NCBI GenBank assembly: GCA_002751075.1
Contig: NAOQ01000008.1
Coordinates: 5,003 to 15,789 of the forward strand
Reading direction: 5' to 3'
Length of the DNA: 10,787 nt
Origin: Ichthyophonus hoferi
Taxonomy: Eukaryota > Opisthokonta > Ichthyosporea > Ichthyophonida > Ichthyophonidae
The notes under the pieces were generated by a model, which was not told the DNA's origin, ran no database searches, and saw only the letters and a list, made by a program, of their open reading frames with translations. The number at the start of each line of letters is the position of its first letter. Position 1 is the stretch's first letter. This document shows positions 1 to 9,814 of this stretch, one piece after another. Made by a program: the position numbers and the translations under genes.

Positions 1-26
1 TGTTATATTATACTGTTATATTATAC
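1..26. repeat. 13-bp tandem duplicate
   Basis: TGTTATATTATAC occurs twice in a row at the window edge; the array may continue outside. Confidence 0.8.
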
Positions 27-184
27 ATCCGAGTTAATATGAATACTTCATGCGAAAGTAATTGTATGGGAGATATGGAGAGGTCAAAATAGGTTAATGC
101 TTTGTTTCATTGGTGGCTTTAAATTTTAAATACTCGTAGCTAATCGGGTCAGGGTAGGTGAACCTATGCCCATTGGGTACTTCA

Positions 185-3100
185 CTAGAGTTGCACGTAC
201 ATCAAATACCAGACCTATCATATGGTAGAGAAAGAGAGAGAAAGATTATAAATAAACATAGAAAAAAATAAAATAAAAATAAAAAGTAAGAGGCTGTGAA
301 ATCAAGGCAGTGCTATCTATATATAGAAAAAAAATTGGGTAAAATAGCAAATTACCATAAGTTCTTCGTCGCCCTCCTCAATATCACCCTTATGTTCACC
401 ATACATTATTAGGGGGGTCCAGAAAGAGTCGCTAGCCTAATGGTGAATTTGCTTTTGTTGGTTATAAACCCCCCTCCTTGACAGGTTACACCAATTATAC
501 TACTATATCATATATATCCGTTCGCATAGTAATTACCGTACGTATTAAAGGCAGAATCTTGATTGCCTGAAACAATTAGTTATTTAACAAGCGGTGCTTT
601 AAATGGAGAATGTCTATTACAAAATATAAAATATATAATTGGCTGTTGTTAATACCAATATGTATATATGCCTATGTTGATGTACGTAATATAGTGCTAA
701 TTAGTTAATTAGTTAATTAATTAAATTAACGGGACTGAGTCAACATGAATATTATACTTATGTATTTAAAATAGGATTAATTGCCTGATAGGCAGATGTA
801 TAGAGAAAGGTAAATATATATATGTAGATGGAAAACTAAATAGAAATGCAAACGTGGAAATACTATAAATATAATAATAATAGAAATAGCGCTATAATTT
901 AAAAATTAAAATAAATATTAAATATAAATATAATAGGATAGAAGGTATTGCAACCTATAAAAGAGTTAAGATAAAAAGAGCCAATTAGGCATGTGATCAT
1001 AAAATATAATATTTATTTACTACTTTTATAAATTAAGCTCAATTATAATAGGGTCTAGCCGCCTAAAGTCGACACTTTAAAAAACTTAAAATATATTTTA
1101 AAAAATAAAGTTGCACATTAAGTGGGTGTTAGCCTTATAGTTCTGCTTTAAAAGGAAGATAATTACAGTACAACCAATACAAACCTCTCGCTGCAGTAGT
1201 TGCATTTCATCATAAAGGGAACATATTACTGTCATAAACTTGGAAAACACCTAGAGATTAATTAATGTTAATTAATTAATTAATTACATAATGGCACTAT
1301 ACAACCCACACACACATATATATATATGGGTATTTGATTCATCTTAATATCCCTCGACTATCTGTAAGTATATATGCATATTTGTATGTATATATGTATG
1401 TTTGCTTATGTTTTTATGATGTTTGTATATATGCTAAATGCATGCATTTAACTATGTACCTATCAGACTGTACTAACCTCTATACATAGATATACCAATA
1501 TGTACAGTCCGGAGTATAGGATGGTATATACTACTAATATCTAACTTATAATAAATGGAATGAACTGGTTTCTGTCCGTATATTTAAATCTGTCATCCAC
1601 TCTCTAATTGCCATTAATATTACATCCAACCAAATTTAACTAACCTCATCATCACGCCCAATCAAATCATGTACTGGTGAATACTCGGCGGGTAAAAAGT
1701 CCAAAATGATTGGACTAGAGTTAGGATCCCAAATAGCGTTAGCACCTGGGTCCTTCTCCTGAAAAGAAATAATATATATGTATGTGTGTATGTATGTATA
1801 TGCAAAAGAAATAATATATATGTATGTGTGTATGTATGTATATGCAAAAGAAATAATATATATGTATGTGTGTATGTATGTATATGCAAAAGTAGGAGGA
1901 CAGACAAACAGAATAAAATAAAGAGAGGAAATACAAAAAAATATTGTTGGAGAGAAAAGTATTTAGATGGTTATATATGAATATATATACTATATGACAT
2001 GTAACGTCTCTATACAAACATATAGTCTCAACCAGTAATAAGTAATCGTTAACAACACAGCAAAATGCCATAGGTCAGGCAACAGTTATACAGAAGCATT
2101 GCTACGCGTCATATATCCAATAGATGCCTACCTTTAAAATTAATATGCCCCTCCAACAGATACATAGAGATATATTTTAATTACCGTATTTGTATTTTAG
2201 TTTAAACATTCCTAACTAGTAAAATTAAATCTTACTAAAACAAAATAAAACATAATATTATTTTTAGCCAATCGTTTCTTGGAGCTAATTTTACCAACTT
2301 TTGCTTTAAAATTTCAAGCTGTAGTTGTAGTTATAAATAGTTAATAAGGACCATCTGCCGCCTGAGTAGGCAATAGCACACTTATTATAATTAAAGTCCC
2401 CAATGAGATTGTGCCTTTATTCCTTGGAGAACCATGCTATTGGTTGACATCTTCTTAAGTTTATAACCTACATTCATAACCCAAACATTTGCAATAAAAA
2501 AGTTCTAGATGCCATACGATCTACATTAATTGCATTCCTTATACTACGGTTGTCATGGTAACCACTCTTGCAGTGCCATTTTTAATATAAAAGAACAAAC
2601 ATAATTGAATTATCAATTATTACCTGGTCCAATCAAAATAGATATATAAACCATAAATTGACACACTAGTACATAAATGCCCTATATTAATTCCTTCCGT
2701 TAAGTGCCATTCAAGGTGTTAAATAAAAACGCTAAATTATAAAATTGGTAAGTGATTGGTTGTTTTGTCAATCTTGCTATATAGATACCAATCCTGGGAT
2801 ATCTTTTCAAAACCAAGCAACATTCCTTGAACACAACTATAGTCAACAGCTTAGATCTTAAAATTAAAATTTAAGAAGGTATACAAGAATATATATATAT
2901 GAGTACATACATACATACATATATACATACATACATACATACATATATACATACATACATACATACATATATACATAAACACAAAACCACAAAGACATCT
3001 GGACATACTCGCACCTTCATATATACACTATGCCCATATACATAAAATGCTATGTATGTGTGCATGCTTGCACGTTCTTCTACATTAATATATTCTTTTG

Positions 3101-4711
3101 TTACTATACTCTATGGTACTATACTATAATATAGTATACTTATATTATACTGTATTGTACTATACTGTTCGGTACTATACTATACTATACTATACTATAC
3201 TGTACTATACTATACTGTACTGTACTGTACTGTACTATATTGTACTATACTATACTATATATAGTAGAATATGAGTTGAAAGAAATGGCATAATACATAC
3301 CTGATCCAATGCATATAAGGCTTTGATGTGGTCCTTGACAACGTCCAAGTAGTCATGTTGGAGTGAGGTAGTAGAATGGTCTAGATTAGCAATGGGTTAG
3401 TAAGAACAATACAACCTGGAGAATATTATATCACAATATATGATCATAATCGAATCATCAATTAAACGTTAAATGCACTTGCTGATTGGTGGTGTAGTTT
3501 TGTGTAGGATTATTTCTATAGATCGATTGGATTATCAACCTTTATAGCAGATTGAGCTGCTAGAGGCCTATACAAACATATAAACATCCGTGTATAATCA
3601 ATCGCATTATTTCGGATATGTGAAAAACAAAATTAGGTATTAAATATATTAAATATATAAAAAGGCGGATATGTAGTTAAATAACTTTATATATATATGT
3701 TTATCCAATAGCATGACAGATGTACGTGCATAGAGGTATGTTATCCTCCTTCCATGTGCAGCTCACATACCAATTATAATATATATGTGTGTATAACAGT
3801 ATATATATTGTATTTTAAGCTGTTATATTAATTGCATTCTTACTTTCATCATACAACTTAAATAGATACAAATATAAGTTTCTATTGGTGCTTTAAAATT
3901 TTAAACTAGAAGTAACAAGGTAATAATAAACACTATGCCAATTTTTTTTTTTAAAAAAAGTTGAAGTTTAAGATTTTCCACGGTATGTCAAATTAACTAA
4001 TAAAACTCAAGCTAATACATAAGTAAATAAGTCGTATGTTCATGAATTCTTAATTAAAACTTTAATAAATGCATTAAAGAAGATTTGAAAGCGCCAAAAT
4101 GCAAGTCAAATTGCTGTTTTGACCTTCTTACTATTATGTATTAACATATGAGGACAAAGTGTGAGGACAAAGTGATGCTATAAAAACAAGGGCTTGGTAA
4201 TATATATAGTTTTATGAATATAGGTTTTACTTGTACAATTTTATCAAAAAGATAAACGTATATATATATGTGTATTTCTTCTTTTATTAGCATTATTTAT
4301 ATATATGCGTGTGTGTGTATGTGTGTGTTTGTTTCGAGCTTACACTCTTGAGTCGGTGTACGGGGCCTCTGTATAGAGAGAGATACATATTCAAATACAT
4401 GAATACATTTATATATATATATATATATGGTATATGTATGTTTGCATTGGTGCATTTTTTCTTACCAAATATCACTTCAATGCTCACGAAAAAAGCAAAT
4501 ATTGTTCAGTGCAATCACTGAATAATAATTATAATCCCTTTCATTTGTTTTCTTGCACAACATATTATACTATGATAATATATATATGACTTCTGCAACA
4601 AAAAGAAAATTTTAAAAAAAGATGAGAAGCACCTTTTACGTAGGACTCATATTCCATGCTGCTGTTGTCTGTTGTTTGGCTGTGATGGGTCACAGAAAAA
4701 GAATAGACCGG
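185..4711 (-). CDS. Six-exon gene for an acidic protein of unknown family (start uncertain)
   Basis: Exons in transcript order are 4633-4711, 3301-3380, 1645-1758, 1185-1250, 356-436 and 185-214. Donors read GTGCTT, GTATGT, GTTAGT, GTTTGT and GTAATT; acceptors read TCTAG, TTCAG, TCTAG, TTAG and GATAG. The first junction is phase 1 on both sides and the other four are phase 0, so one frame runs to the TAG at 185-187. From the ATG at 4655-4657 the product is 131 residues, opening MEYESYVKD. It has about 27 Asp/Glu against 8 Lys/Arg and an acidic run near the end (GDIEEGDEELM). Recognisable stretches include YLDVVKDHIKALYALDQ, FLPAEYSPVHDLIGRDDE and SLYDEMQLLQRE. No signal peptide or clear membrane segment is seen. 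The frame stays open 18 codons upstream of the ATG to a possible acceptor at 4712, so the protein may start in an earlier exon. The weakest points are the GTGCTT donor and the nine-codon last exon. Function unknown. Confidence 0.6.
437..1184 (-). other. Intron of the acidic-protein gene
   Basis: Bounded by GTTTGT and ATTAG. It is AT-rich, with TTAATTAA-type runs near 700-725 and no second exon or element recognised. Confidence 0.5.
1762..1892. repeat. 42-bp minisatellite, three copies, next to a splice acceptor
   Basis: Three apparently identical 42-base units start at 1762, 1804 and 1846, plus a 5-base remnant. The unit is AAAAGAAATAATATATATGT followed by a TATG-rich tail ending ATGC. The array begins four bases from exon 1645-1758, so in the gene's orientation its TTATTTCTTTT supplies the polypyrimidine tract, repeated three times. 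Near-perfect identity points to recent expansion. Because 42 is a multiple of 3, it produces spurious repetitive ORFs on both strands. Confidence 0.9.
2904..2977. repeat. TACA microsatellite with 24-bp higher-order period
   Basis: Runs of ATAC are broken by ATATAC at 2921, 2945 and 2969, giving a 24-base higher-order unit. It lies in the intron between exons 3301-3380 and 1645-1758. Confidence 0.9.
3102..3266. repeat. ACTAT/ACTGT pentanucleotide array
   Basis: About 165 bases of TACTA-type pentamers with interspersed TACTG variants, most regular at 3170-3265. The array ends about 35 bases before exon 3301-3380, on its downstream intron side. Confidence 0.85.
3381..4632 (-). other. First coding intron of the acidic-protein gene
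   Basis: Bounded by GTGCTT and TCTAG, with a branch-point-like TTACTAAC about 20 bases before the acceptor. It contains TA/TG tracts. A GCTTTAAAATTTTAAA block at about 3890 resembles one at 117-130, perhaps a dispersed short repeat. Confidence 0.45.
4257..4430. repeat. TA/TG microsatellite patches
   Basis: TATATG and TGTG tracts at about 4258-4330 and a pure TA run at about 4411-4428, separated by a GC-richer 50-base patch. Short ORFs across here on both strands reflect the repeats rather than genes. Confidence 0.75.
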
Positions 4712-4985
4712 CTGGATAATTGTCTCACTATTTACTATTGTTCAGTTGTATTATTAAGTGGGACTTTGACTGCACATTAAAAATATATGCATATATACTG
4801 ATTGATTGATTTTTGTATTTATTTTTGTATTTATTTATAATCTACTAACATTATTAAACAATTAAAGTAACACAATAATAATAATGTAAATACAACGGGG
4901 TAAAAAAATATTTACACTTTATTGTTTGTCGGAACTATACTTCAACTATCTATAAAATATTGTCTGCGCAACTTCATCTATGGAT

Positions 4986-5230
4986 GTTTATTGGCTAGTA
5001 AAAATACCTAAATCTGAATATTTTATAAAATAACTTTATTTGGACTTTTATCTGTTATTTCATTGGTTTTATTGCACCAATATGAGTGTTTTTCTACTAT
5101 CCGTTGTAATCACAAATGATGACTTAGAATTTTGTTTTTTATCATTTGTTCTAAAATATCAAATCGATTCGCGACTCGCTACGTTTTTGAAAAACCGACC
5201 CACATTCTTTGACCTGGTAATTGATTGGTA
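4986..5230. promoter_or_regulatory. Cluster of CCAAT/ATTGG boxes upstream of the acidic-protein gene
   Basis: ATTGG occurs at 4990-4994, 5062-5066 and 5224-5228 (CCAAT on the minus strand), and CCAAT at 5077-5081. They lie 0.3-0.6 kb upstream of the ATG at 4657, on the strand expected for NF-Y sites of that gene. No TATA box is convincing. Chance occurrence of a 5-mer is high, so this is a weak proposal. Confidence 0.2.
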
Positions 5231-5266
5231 GTTTGTTGTTTAGCCTGCGATTTGTAATCTTGATCG

Positions 5267-5300
5267 CATAATCTAATCTAATCTCATCTAATCTTATTTC
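5267..5300. repeat. Short TAATC pentamer repeat
   Basis: Four imperfect TAATC/CATCT pentamers in tandem; a small degenerate array. Confidence 0.5.
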
Positions 5301-5728
5301 TAATTTGGCCGCAAAATTGAATTATTTGTGAAAATGCAATTCCGTACCTTCCATTAATCTCATTTTTGTGATGTCCCGCTGCGGTGGTAGAATGTGTTTT
5401 TTTGTCTATTAAATGTCATGGGAGATAGAGCAGCTGAAGATAGGCCTATTGCATCAATGTTACATTTGAAAAAAATTTGATACATGAAATTATAAAGATA
5501 TTTACTTAACATGTGGGATAATTAAAACCCCAAATACCAAGTTGTGTTGGGCTGAGCATGAATTGGCACCTTGGGGTTCACTGCCTTGATATACGCGTCA
5601 TATGAGGTCAGTATGTTGAGTTATCTTCCACCTGTTAATTTCATAGTTCTTTTTGTGGATGCAAATTTAATTGCATTTTGTTAAGACAGGAATATTTAAT
5701 TATATAGTTTAGGTATTTCTTTATATAG

Positions 5729-5885
5729 TGTTACAAGATCGCTAGCAACTGATCACTAAGGAGGTTCGATTGAAGCCGTCATAATAACTATCGATTCTTG
5801 TCATAGTACGCAATATATGAAAGATCTTACATCAAATAAGGAAATGGATTAATTCGCGATCTAATTGGGAATATAATAGTATTTA
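5729..5885. other. Left part of the LTR insertion, no homologue found in the window
   Basis: About 157 bases between the proposed insertion point and the first bases homologous to repeat X copy 2. It contains no reading frame or structure I can name. It may be the rest of element X or a separate insert. Confidence 0.3.
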
Positions 5886-6633
5886 AGTGTTGTGGTAAGA
5901 TCTGACATTTCTAGTGGGTCTCTGTGACCTATCGTGAGTTGGATTAGCTAATACGAATATTTATGATGGGCTCTATTTAAGTTACTAAACTTGGCAACAT
6001 TGACGTTAACTAGAAAGTTAACACTGACGATAAAACGAAGTATAAAAGAAAACAAAAGTCAATAATAAAGCCCTGGTTGTTGGCTACGCCATTCAGTACG
6101 CCCTGGCTCATACATACGCAATGAAGTAGAAAAATACGAGGTTTTCGTAACCGCATACAAGAATACTTTGTATTTAATTGAATTTTTGTAGTAATAGCAT
6201 TGTTATTGTAATGTCTAGTGCTGGTATTCACACACAATAATTGGTGTTCAGATCTCTCGCTCGTTCAGAAGTCAGAGAAATGCATAATGACACTAGATAG
6301 TGATAATAGTATTTATTTACATAGTAACATAGCTCCACTCAATGATTGCTCTCCTAGTGTGTTTTTCACATTCGCACCCAAGCGCATCAAAGTATCTATC
6401 TCTTCTAAATTAGAACAAAGATATAATTACTACAGCCAGTTACCTAGAGAATTAGTATATGGGCCTTCTATAGAGCCTCCCTCTATCACAACAACTAAGC
6501 CTTAGAGACAGATTTGATCCAGCAGCTATTTTTAACACTGGTCAAGCAATATTAACCACTACCAGTTATACAATTGGAGATTTCGACAGCTGCGTGCAAA
6601 TCGATAGAACTGACACCGATCCTGATATATAGC
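5886..6633 (+). mobile_element. Repeat X, copy 1 (coding fossil of unknown family)
   Basis: Lies within the 905-bp insertion in the 5' LTR and is homologous, in inverted orientation, to 7080-8835. Matching blocks include TAAGATC, CTAGTGGGTCT, AATATTTATGAT, TAGATAGTGATAATAG, ATGATTGCTCTC and ACTACAGCCAGTT. The best open stretch (up to 6504) contains FAPKRIKVSISSKLEQRY and YYSQLPRELVYG. Conservation between the copies is strongest in that stretch, as expected of former protein-coding DNA. The right end is cut off compared with copy 2, which continues further. The family is not recognised. It is treated as a broken element-encoded gene. Confidence 0.55.
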
Positions 6634-7011
6634 TATAGTTATTTAATATTATTAGCCACTATTATTACATCTGCAGTCTGGGAAAAATAGTTAATGCAAT
6701 CTATTGGTGTAAAATGACAATTCAAGATGATTGTGATTAATCAAAATTGAACCAGCTGATAGTAGAGGTCCTGCGACTATATAATAAGTCATTTCAGATC
6801 ATATATTTTGGGGTATAGACAGTACATTGTTTAGGTATCCTGCCTAAGGCAAGCTTTGCTGATTTTTTAATAAGTAAAAAATATCTTGGCATATCTGTTC
6901 TCCAGGTATGCAAAGGAACACGTTAAAACTCCCCTTAATTCGGTATTATCTCTTTTTTAAAACGAATATAGGTTATAGGAACACTCTCGTTCCTACTTAT
7001 TATTCTCAACA

Positions 7012-7023
7012 TGGCAGCAGAAA
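7012..7023 (+). other. Putative primer-binding site of the LTR element
   Basis: TGGCAGCAGAAA directly follows the terminal CA of the 5' LTR and matches the TGGTATCAGA type of copia primer site at 8 of the first 10 positions. Priming by the 3' part of initiator methionine tRNA is known for this family; its use here is inferred. Confidence 0.45.
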
Positions 7024-7079
7024 AAGTTTATATAATGTACCATGACTACAAAATTTAGAAATTATATGAATTCAACAAT

Positions 7080-8835
7080 TCAGAAATACCGAAAATACTT
7101 CAGCCCAACCCTGCATCCATTCACTGATTTCTACGTGTGGAGATTCAATTTTATTACATTTACTCACTGTTTTCACATCTGCATTTGAACTATCAGAAAC
7201 TGTGGTAGTTCTATCGACTTGTACACGTAGGGATATCCAATTGCATAGCTAGTAGTGTTTAATATTTTTTGACCAATGTTAATAATTTTTGAAAGGAAAG
7301 TATTTTTCCATCTGTCATTCAACATATAACTCCTTTCTAAATGTATACATATCGTGGATTTTCCCGTGTACTAAAAATCTTAATCGTTAAGACAGAACCA
7401 TTCCATTTGTGCGGTATTCCGCGAGTCAAACCAAGTTATCTGACCCGCATTATTTATAGTTCCAAACTGGACTAAAAATAGTTAACTAATCATCTAAGTA
7501 CTTCATTTTCAATTGGATTGGTAGCCAGAAATAATATATTGTATCAGAGTTAAAAGAAGAAGTAAGTATTAGTCATTTGGTTAATAAATTAAAATACTAA
7601 TTGCATATTTGAATATTATATGCAATAAAATTATCAGAAAGTTGTAATTAAAACCTTTGCCTGCATATCTAGTCTTTGAAGTGTACAACCTTTTGTTTCC
7701 ACAAGTTATATAAGCTTGCGCTATCGACTATACTATTGGCGCAATAACAAAAGCTAAACTTTAGTATGTGATTGATTCGAATTGGAATCGATTAATTAAT
7801 CTTGACTTAAAACTACAAAACAATTCAGTATAAAAGCAAGTGTAGGACGCTAGCTTTGGTTATCTTAGAAACTTAAAAAGAACTACGAGTTCTGTTCTAG
7901 TATTTATACATTCTTTCTTATTTACTAACTTTATATGTTACTATAAAGAGAATCTTATTTTACTAGGATAAGTTTCTTTTATATTAATACCCTACTTCTA
8001 TTACAAATTAGAATTAAGAATAGGGAGAAAACTCCATATTCAGAACTAGACAATACAATAAACAAGACCATCCAAAAGGGGTCTCATATGGAGAAATAGT
8101 CTACAAACTCAGCTGGTGACATGGTCATCACTGACGTCTCAAACCGCACTCAGGTACAACTCTCGAAGTTCCAAAAACGGCTTCTTAGAAAATAAAACGA
8201 AAATCTTTGGCTCCTTAGAGTAATAGTTGTTTGATCATATCTGTCTTTAAGGCTTAGTTATTGTTGTGATAGATGTTTTATAGAAAGCCCATATACAAAC
8301 TCTCTAGGCAACTGGCTGTAGTAAGTATATCTCTGTTCTAATTTAGAAGGGATAGATGCTTTGATGTGCTTGGGTGCGAATATGGAAATTGCACAATGAG
8401 AGCAATCATTTGGTGGAGGTATGTTACTATGTAAATAAATAACTATTATCACTATCTAGCATCAGTATGCGAGCGTTTACTGAGTTCTGCATAAGTGATC
8501 TGGACACTGATTATCATATACGAGAGTTAGTGTTGGATTAAACATTTCAATAGTGATGTGCTTATTACATATATATAATTACATGTTAAGTATTTTTGTG
8601 TGCATCTACCAGAGCTTTGTATTTTTCTATTGATACCGCGCATCTGTGAGCGTTTTTTTTATTATTGATTATTGTTTTCTTTGGTTGTTTTACGGCGTGA
8701 TATTTTTTGGTCAACACTCGTATCACTGTATTCAATAATCTAAATGGAACCAATCATAAATATTATTATTGGCTAATGCAATTCATGAAAGATAACAGAC
8801 CCACTAGGAATATTTGATCTTATCTCAGTTCAGTA
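7080..8835 (-). mobile_element. Repeat X, copy 2 (inverted), split by a 936-bp insertion
   Basis: Reverse-oriented homologue of 5886-6633. It covers about 8221-8835 and 7080-7284, with an unrelated block between. Minus-strand reading gives the copy 1 motifs (FAPKHIKASIPSKLEQRY, YYSQLPREFVYG). It also has a further open stretch at about 7080-7215 containing SKCNKIESPHVEISEWMQGW, beyond the point where copy 1 ends. It is broken several times. It sits in the interior of the LTR element and must be older than, or inserted into, that element. Class unknown. Confidence 0.55.
7285..8220. mobile_element. 936-bp insertion of unknown class inside repeat X copy 2
   Basis: Copy 1 reads without a gap across the equivalent point, while copy 2 is interrupted here. 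TAATA stands on both sides (7280-7284 and 8221-8225), consistent with a 5-bp target duplication. The ends (ATTTTTGAAAGG and CTCCTTAGAG) are not inverted repeats and lack TG/CA. A TATA-box-like TATAAAAGC lies near 7830 on the plus strand. No ORF is recognised. Confidence 0.4.
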
Positions 8836-9300
8836 GGATTATACTGCTGGCTGTAGGCTCCGGCATCTAGTGTCCGGTGACCGGCAGCACAGGTGATAAG
8901 TGGGTGTTGCCCAGTTTGTTTGTAAGTTGGTATCACTTTGAAGCTGGAAATTTTAGTAGCTCATTATACAAGATCCTTGACTCTCGTAAATGAACACATA
9001 GTTCAAATTGTTTTTTTCGATACGTAGTGTGCAAGCACACATTAGTTAATCGTCTAATAAGTCATTCACACAAGGAAACAGTCAGAGCCAGAGAGCCAGA
9101 GCGAGCCGGAACATTTAATGCAGTTTGATGAACTGTTTTCCGCTTTAATTTATATAGGATACCATGTGGTTACTTCTGAAGGTCATCAGGAGTTATTTAG
9201 TTCATTTAGTGAACGGCAATCCTACAGCTTAGTCATCATGTTAAGGCTCTTCCCATATTTCTTTTTCATGTTTTTATGTCCTAGGTGAGATAATACGCCA
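8836..9300. other. Residual interior of the LTR element, non-coding
   Basis: About 465 bases, including a GC-richer patch near 8850-8900 and a short tandem AGAGCCAGAG-type patch near 9085-9105. No gag, protease, integrase or reverse transcriptase motif could be read on either strand. Confidence 0.3.
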
Positions 9301-9314
9301 AGGCCAAGGGGGAG
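9301..9314 (+). other. Polypurine tract of the LTR element
   Basis: A purine-rich run ending AAGGGGGAG abuts the 3' LTR. This is the position and composition used to prime plus-strand DNA in LTR elements, and CCAAGGGGGAG is very like the tract of known copia elements. Confidence 0.55.
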
Positions 9315-9640
9315 TGCTAAGACAGGAATATTTAGTTCATTTAGGTGATTCTTTATATAGTTATTATCATTTGATATTAACAGCGATTATTATTACATCT
9401 GCAGATGGAAAAATAGTTAATGCACTCTACTGGTGTAAAATGACAATTCAAGATGACTAATTGATTAAAATTGAACCAGCACTGTTTAGACATTCTGCCT
9501 AAGATAAGTTCCACTTGGCATATCTGCTCTCTGTGTATGCAAAGGGATACGTTAAAACCCCCCTTAATTTATTATTATCTCTCCTTTTAAAAGAATATAA
9601 ATCGCAGGAGCATTCCCGTCTCTACCTATTATTCTCAATA
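9315..9640 (+). repeat. 3' LTR
   Basis: 326 bases, beginning TGCTAAGACAGG and collinear with the 5' LTR. It is shorter because two internal blocks present in the 5' copy are missing. The upstream purine tract fixes its left edge. Confidence 0.65.
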
Positions 9641-9814
9641 AATATTTTAAACATTCACCCGAGCCAGAAATGAAAAAAACTGAGCGTATGAAAGACACTT
9701 TTTTAAATTAAAAACAATGAGTAAGGGTTAAACTTTAGCCGCTCTCACCCAAATAATGTTTGTTACATTAATGAAACCATCGTATTCCATCCAATCTACG
9801 ATCTCAATTCGATT

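Larger units (their letters stand above)
1759..3300 (-). other. Intron of the acidic-protein gene, repeat-rich
   Basis: Bounded by GTATGT and TTCAG. It holds the pentanucleotide array, the TACA array and the 42-bp minisatellite. A 19-codon open stretch on the minus strand near 2385-2450 has no splice support. Confidence 0.55.
4712..5678. other. Non-coding region between the gene's first exon and the LTR element
   Basis: Either 5' flanking DNA or part of a 5.8-kb intron. It contains the CCAAT cluster and the TAATC repeat. A 63-codon plus-strand ORF at 5040-5231 shows no recognisable domain and crosses a possible GTAATT donor, so it is not called a gene. Confidence 0.4.
5679..7011 (+). repeat. 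5' LTR, split by a 905-bp insertion
   Basis: LTR sequence covers 5679-5728 and 6634-7011, about 428 bases in all. It starts TG and ends CA. A 905-bp block at 5729-6633 is absent from the 3' LTR. TATAG occurs on both sides of the block (5724-5728 and 6634-6638), as expected of a 5-bp target duplication. The local AT richness makes that match weak on its own. Confidence 0.65.
5679..9640 (+). mobile_element. LTR-retrotransposon fossil, probably Ty1/copia-like, with nested insertions
   Basis: Two direct repeats begin TGTTAAGACAGGAATATTTA and TGCTAAGACAGGAATATTTA. They share blocks such as TATTACATCTGCAG and GTAAAATGACAATTCAAGATGA, and end ATTATTCTCAACA / ATTATTCTCAATA. The first is followed at once by TGGCAGCAGAAA, which resembles the initiator-Met-tRNA primer site (TGGTATCAGAGC) of many copia elements. 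The second is preceded by the purine tract AAGGGGGAG. About four in five aligned LTR bases agree by eye, so the insertion is old. No gag or pol is recognisable. Most of the interior is occupied by a different repeat in inverted orientation, and the native interior that remains is about 0.5 kb. It is certainly broken. No matching target-site duplication was found at the outer ends. The copia assignment is inference. Confidence 0.65.

Noticed and set aside
1662-2071. Repetitive ORFs on both strands (HTYTHTYI-type repeats)
   Set aside because: They are translations of the 42-bp minisatellite, whose length is a multiple of three. The real coding segment here is the exon at 1645-1758 in another frame.
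2871-3065. ORF rich in YVCMYVCI repeats
   Set aside because: Product of the TACA microsatellite; it lies inside an intron.
2904-3266. CRISPR-like regular repeats
   Set aside because: Units are 4-5 bases with no unique spacers; these are plain microsatellites in a eukaryotic intron.
4293-4521. Overlapping ORFs on both strands
   Set aside because: Built mainly from TA/TG tracts, with no domain-like content.
185-4711. Similarity of the acidic tail to known membrane-channel C-termini
   Set aside because: Only scattered residues matched from memory, too little to name a family.
5040-5231. 63-codon plus-strand ORF ending PTFFDLVIDW
   Set aside because: No recognisable motif, no downstream exon found, and open runs of this size are expected in several frames of a 10-kb window.
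5755-5780. GGTTCGATT, resembling a tRNA B box
   Set aside because: The neighbouring bases do not form a T-arm stem and no convincing A box lies upstream.
5674-9645. Target-site duplication around the LTR element
   Set aside because: The five bases before 5679 (CATTT) and after 9640 (AATAT) do not match, so the outer ends rest on LTR alignment, primer site and purine tract only.
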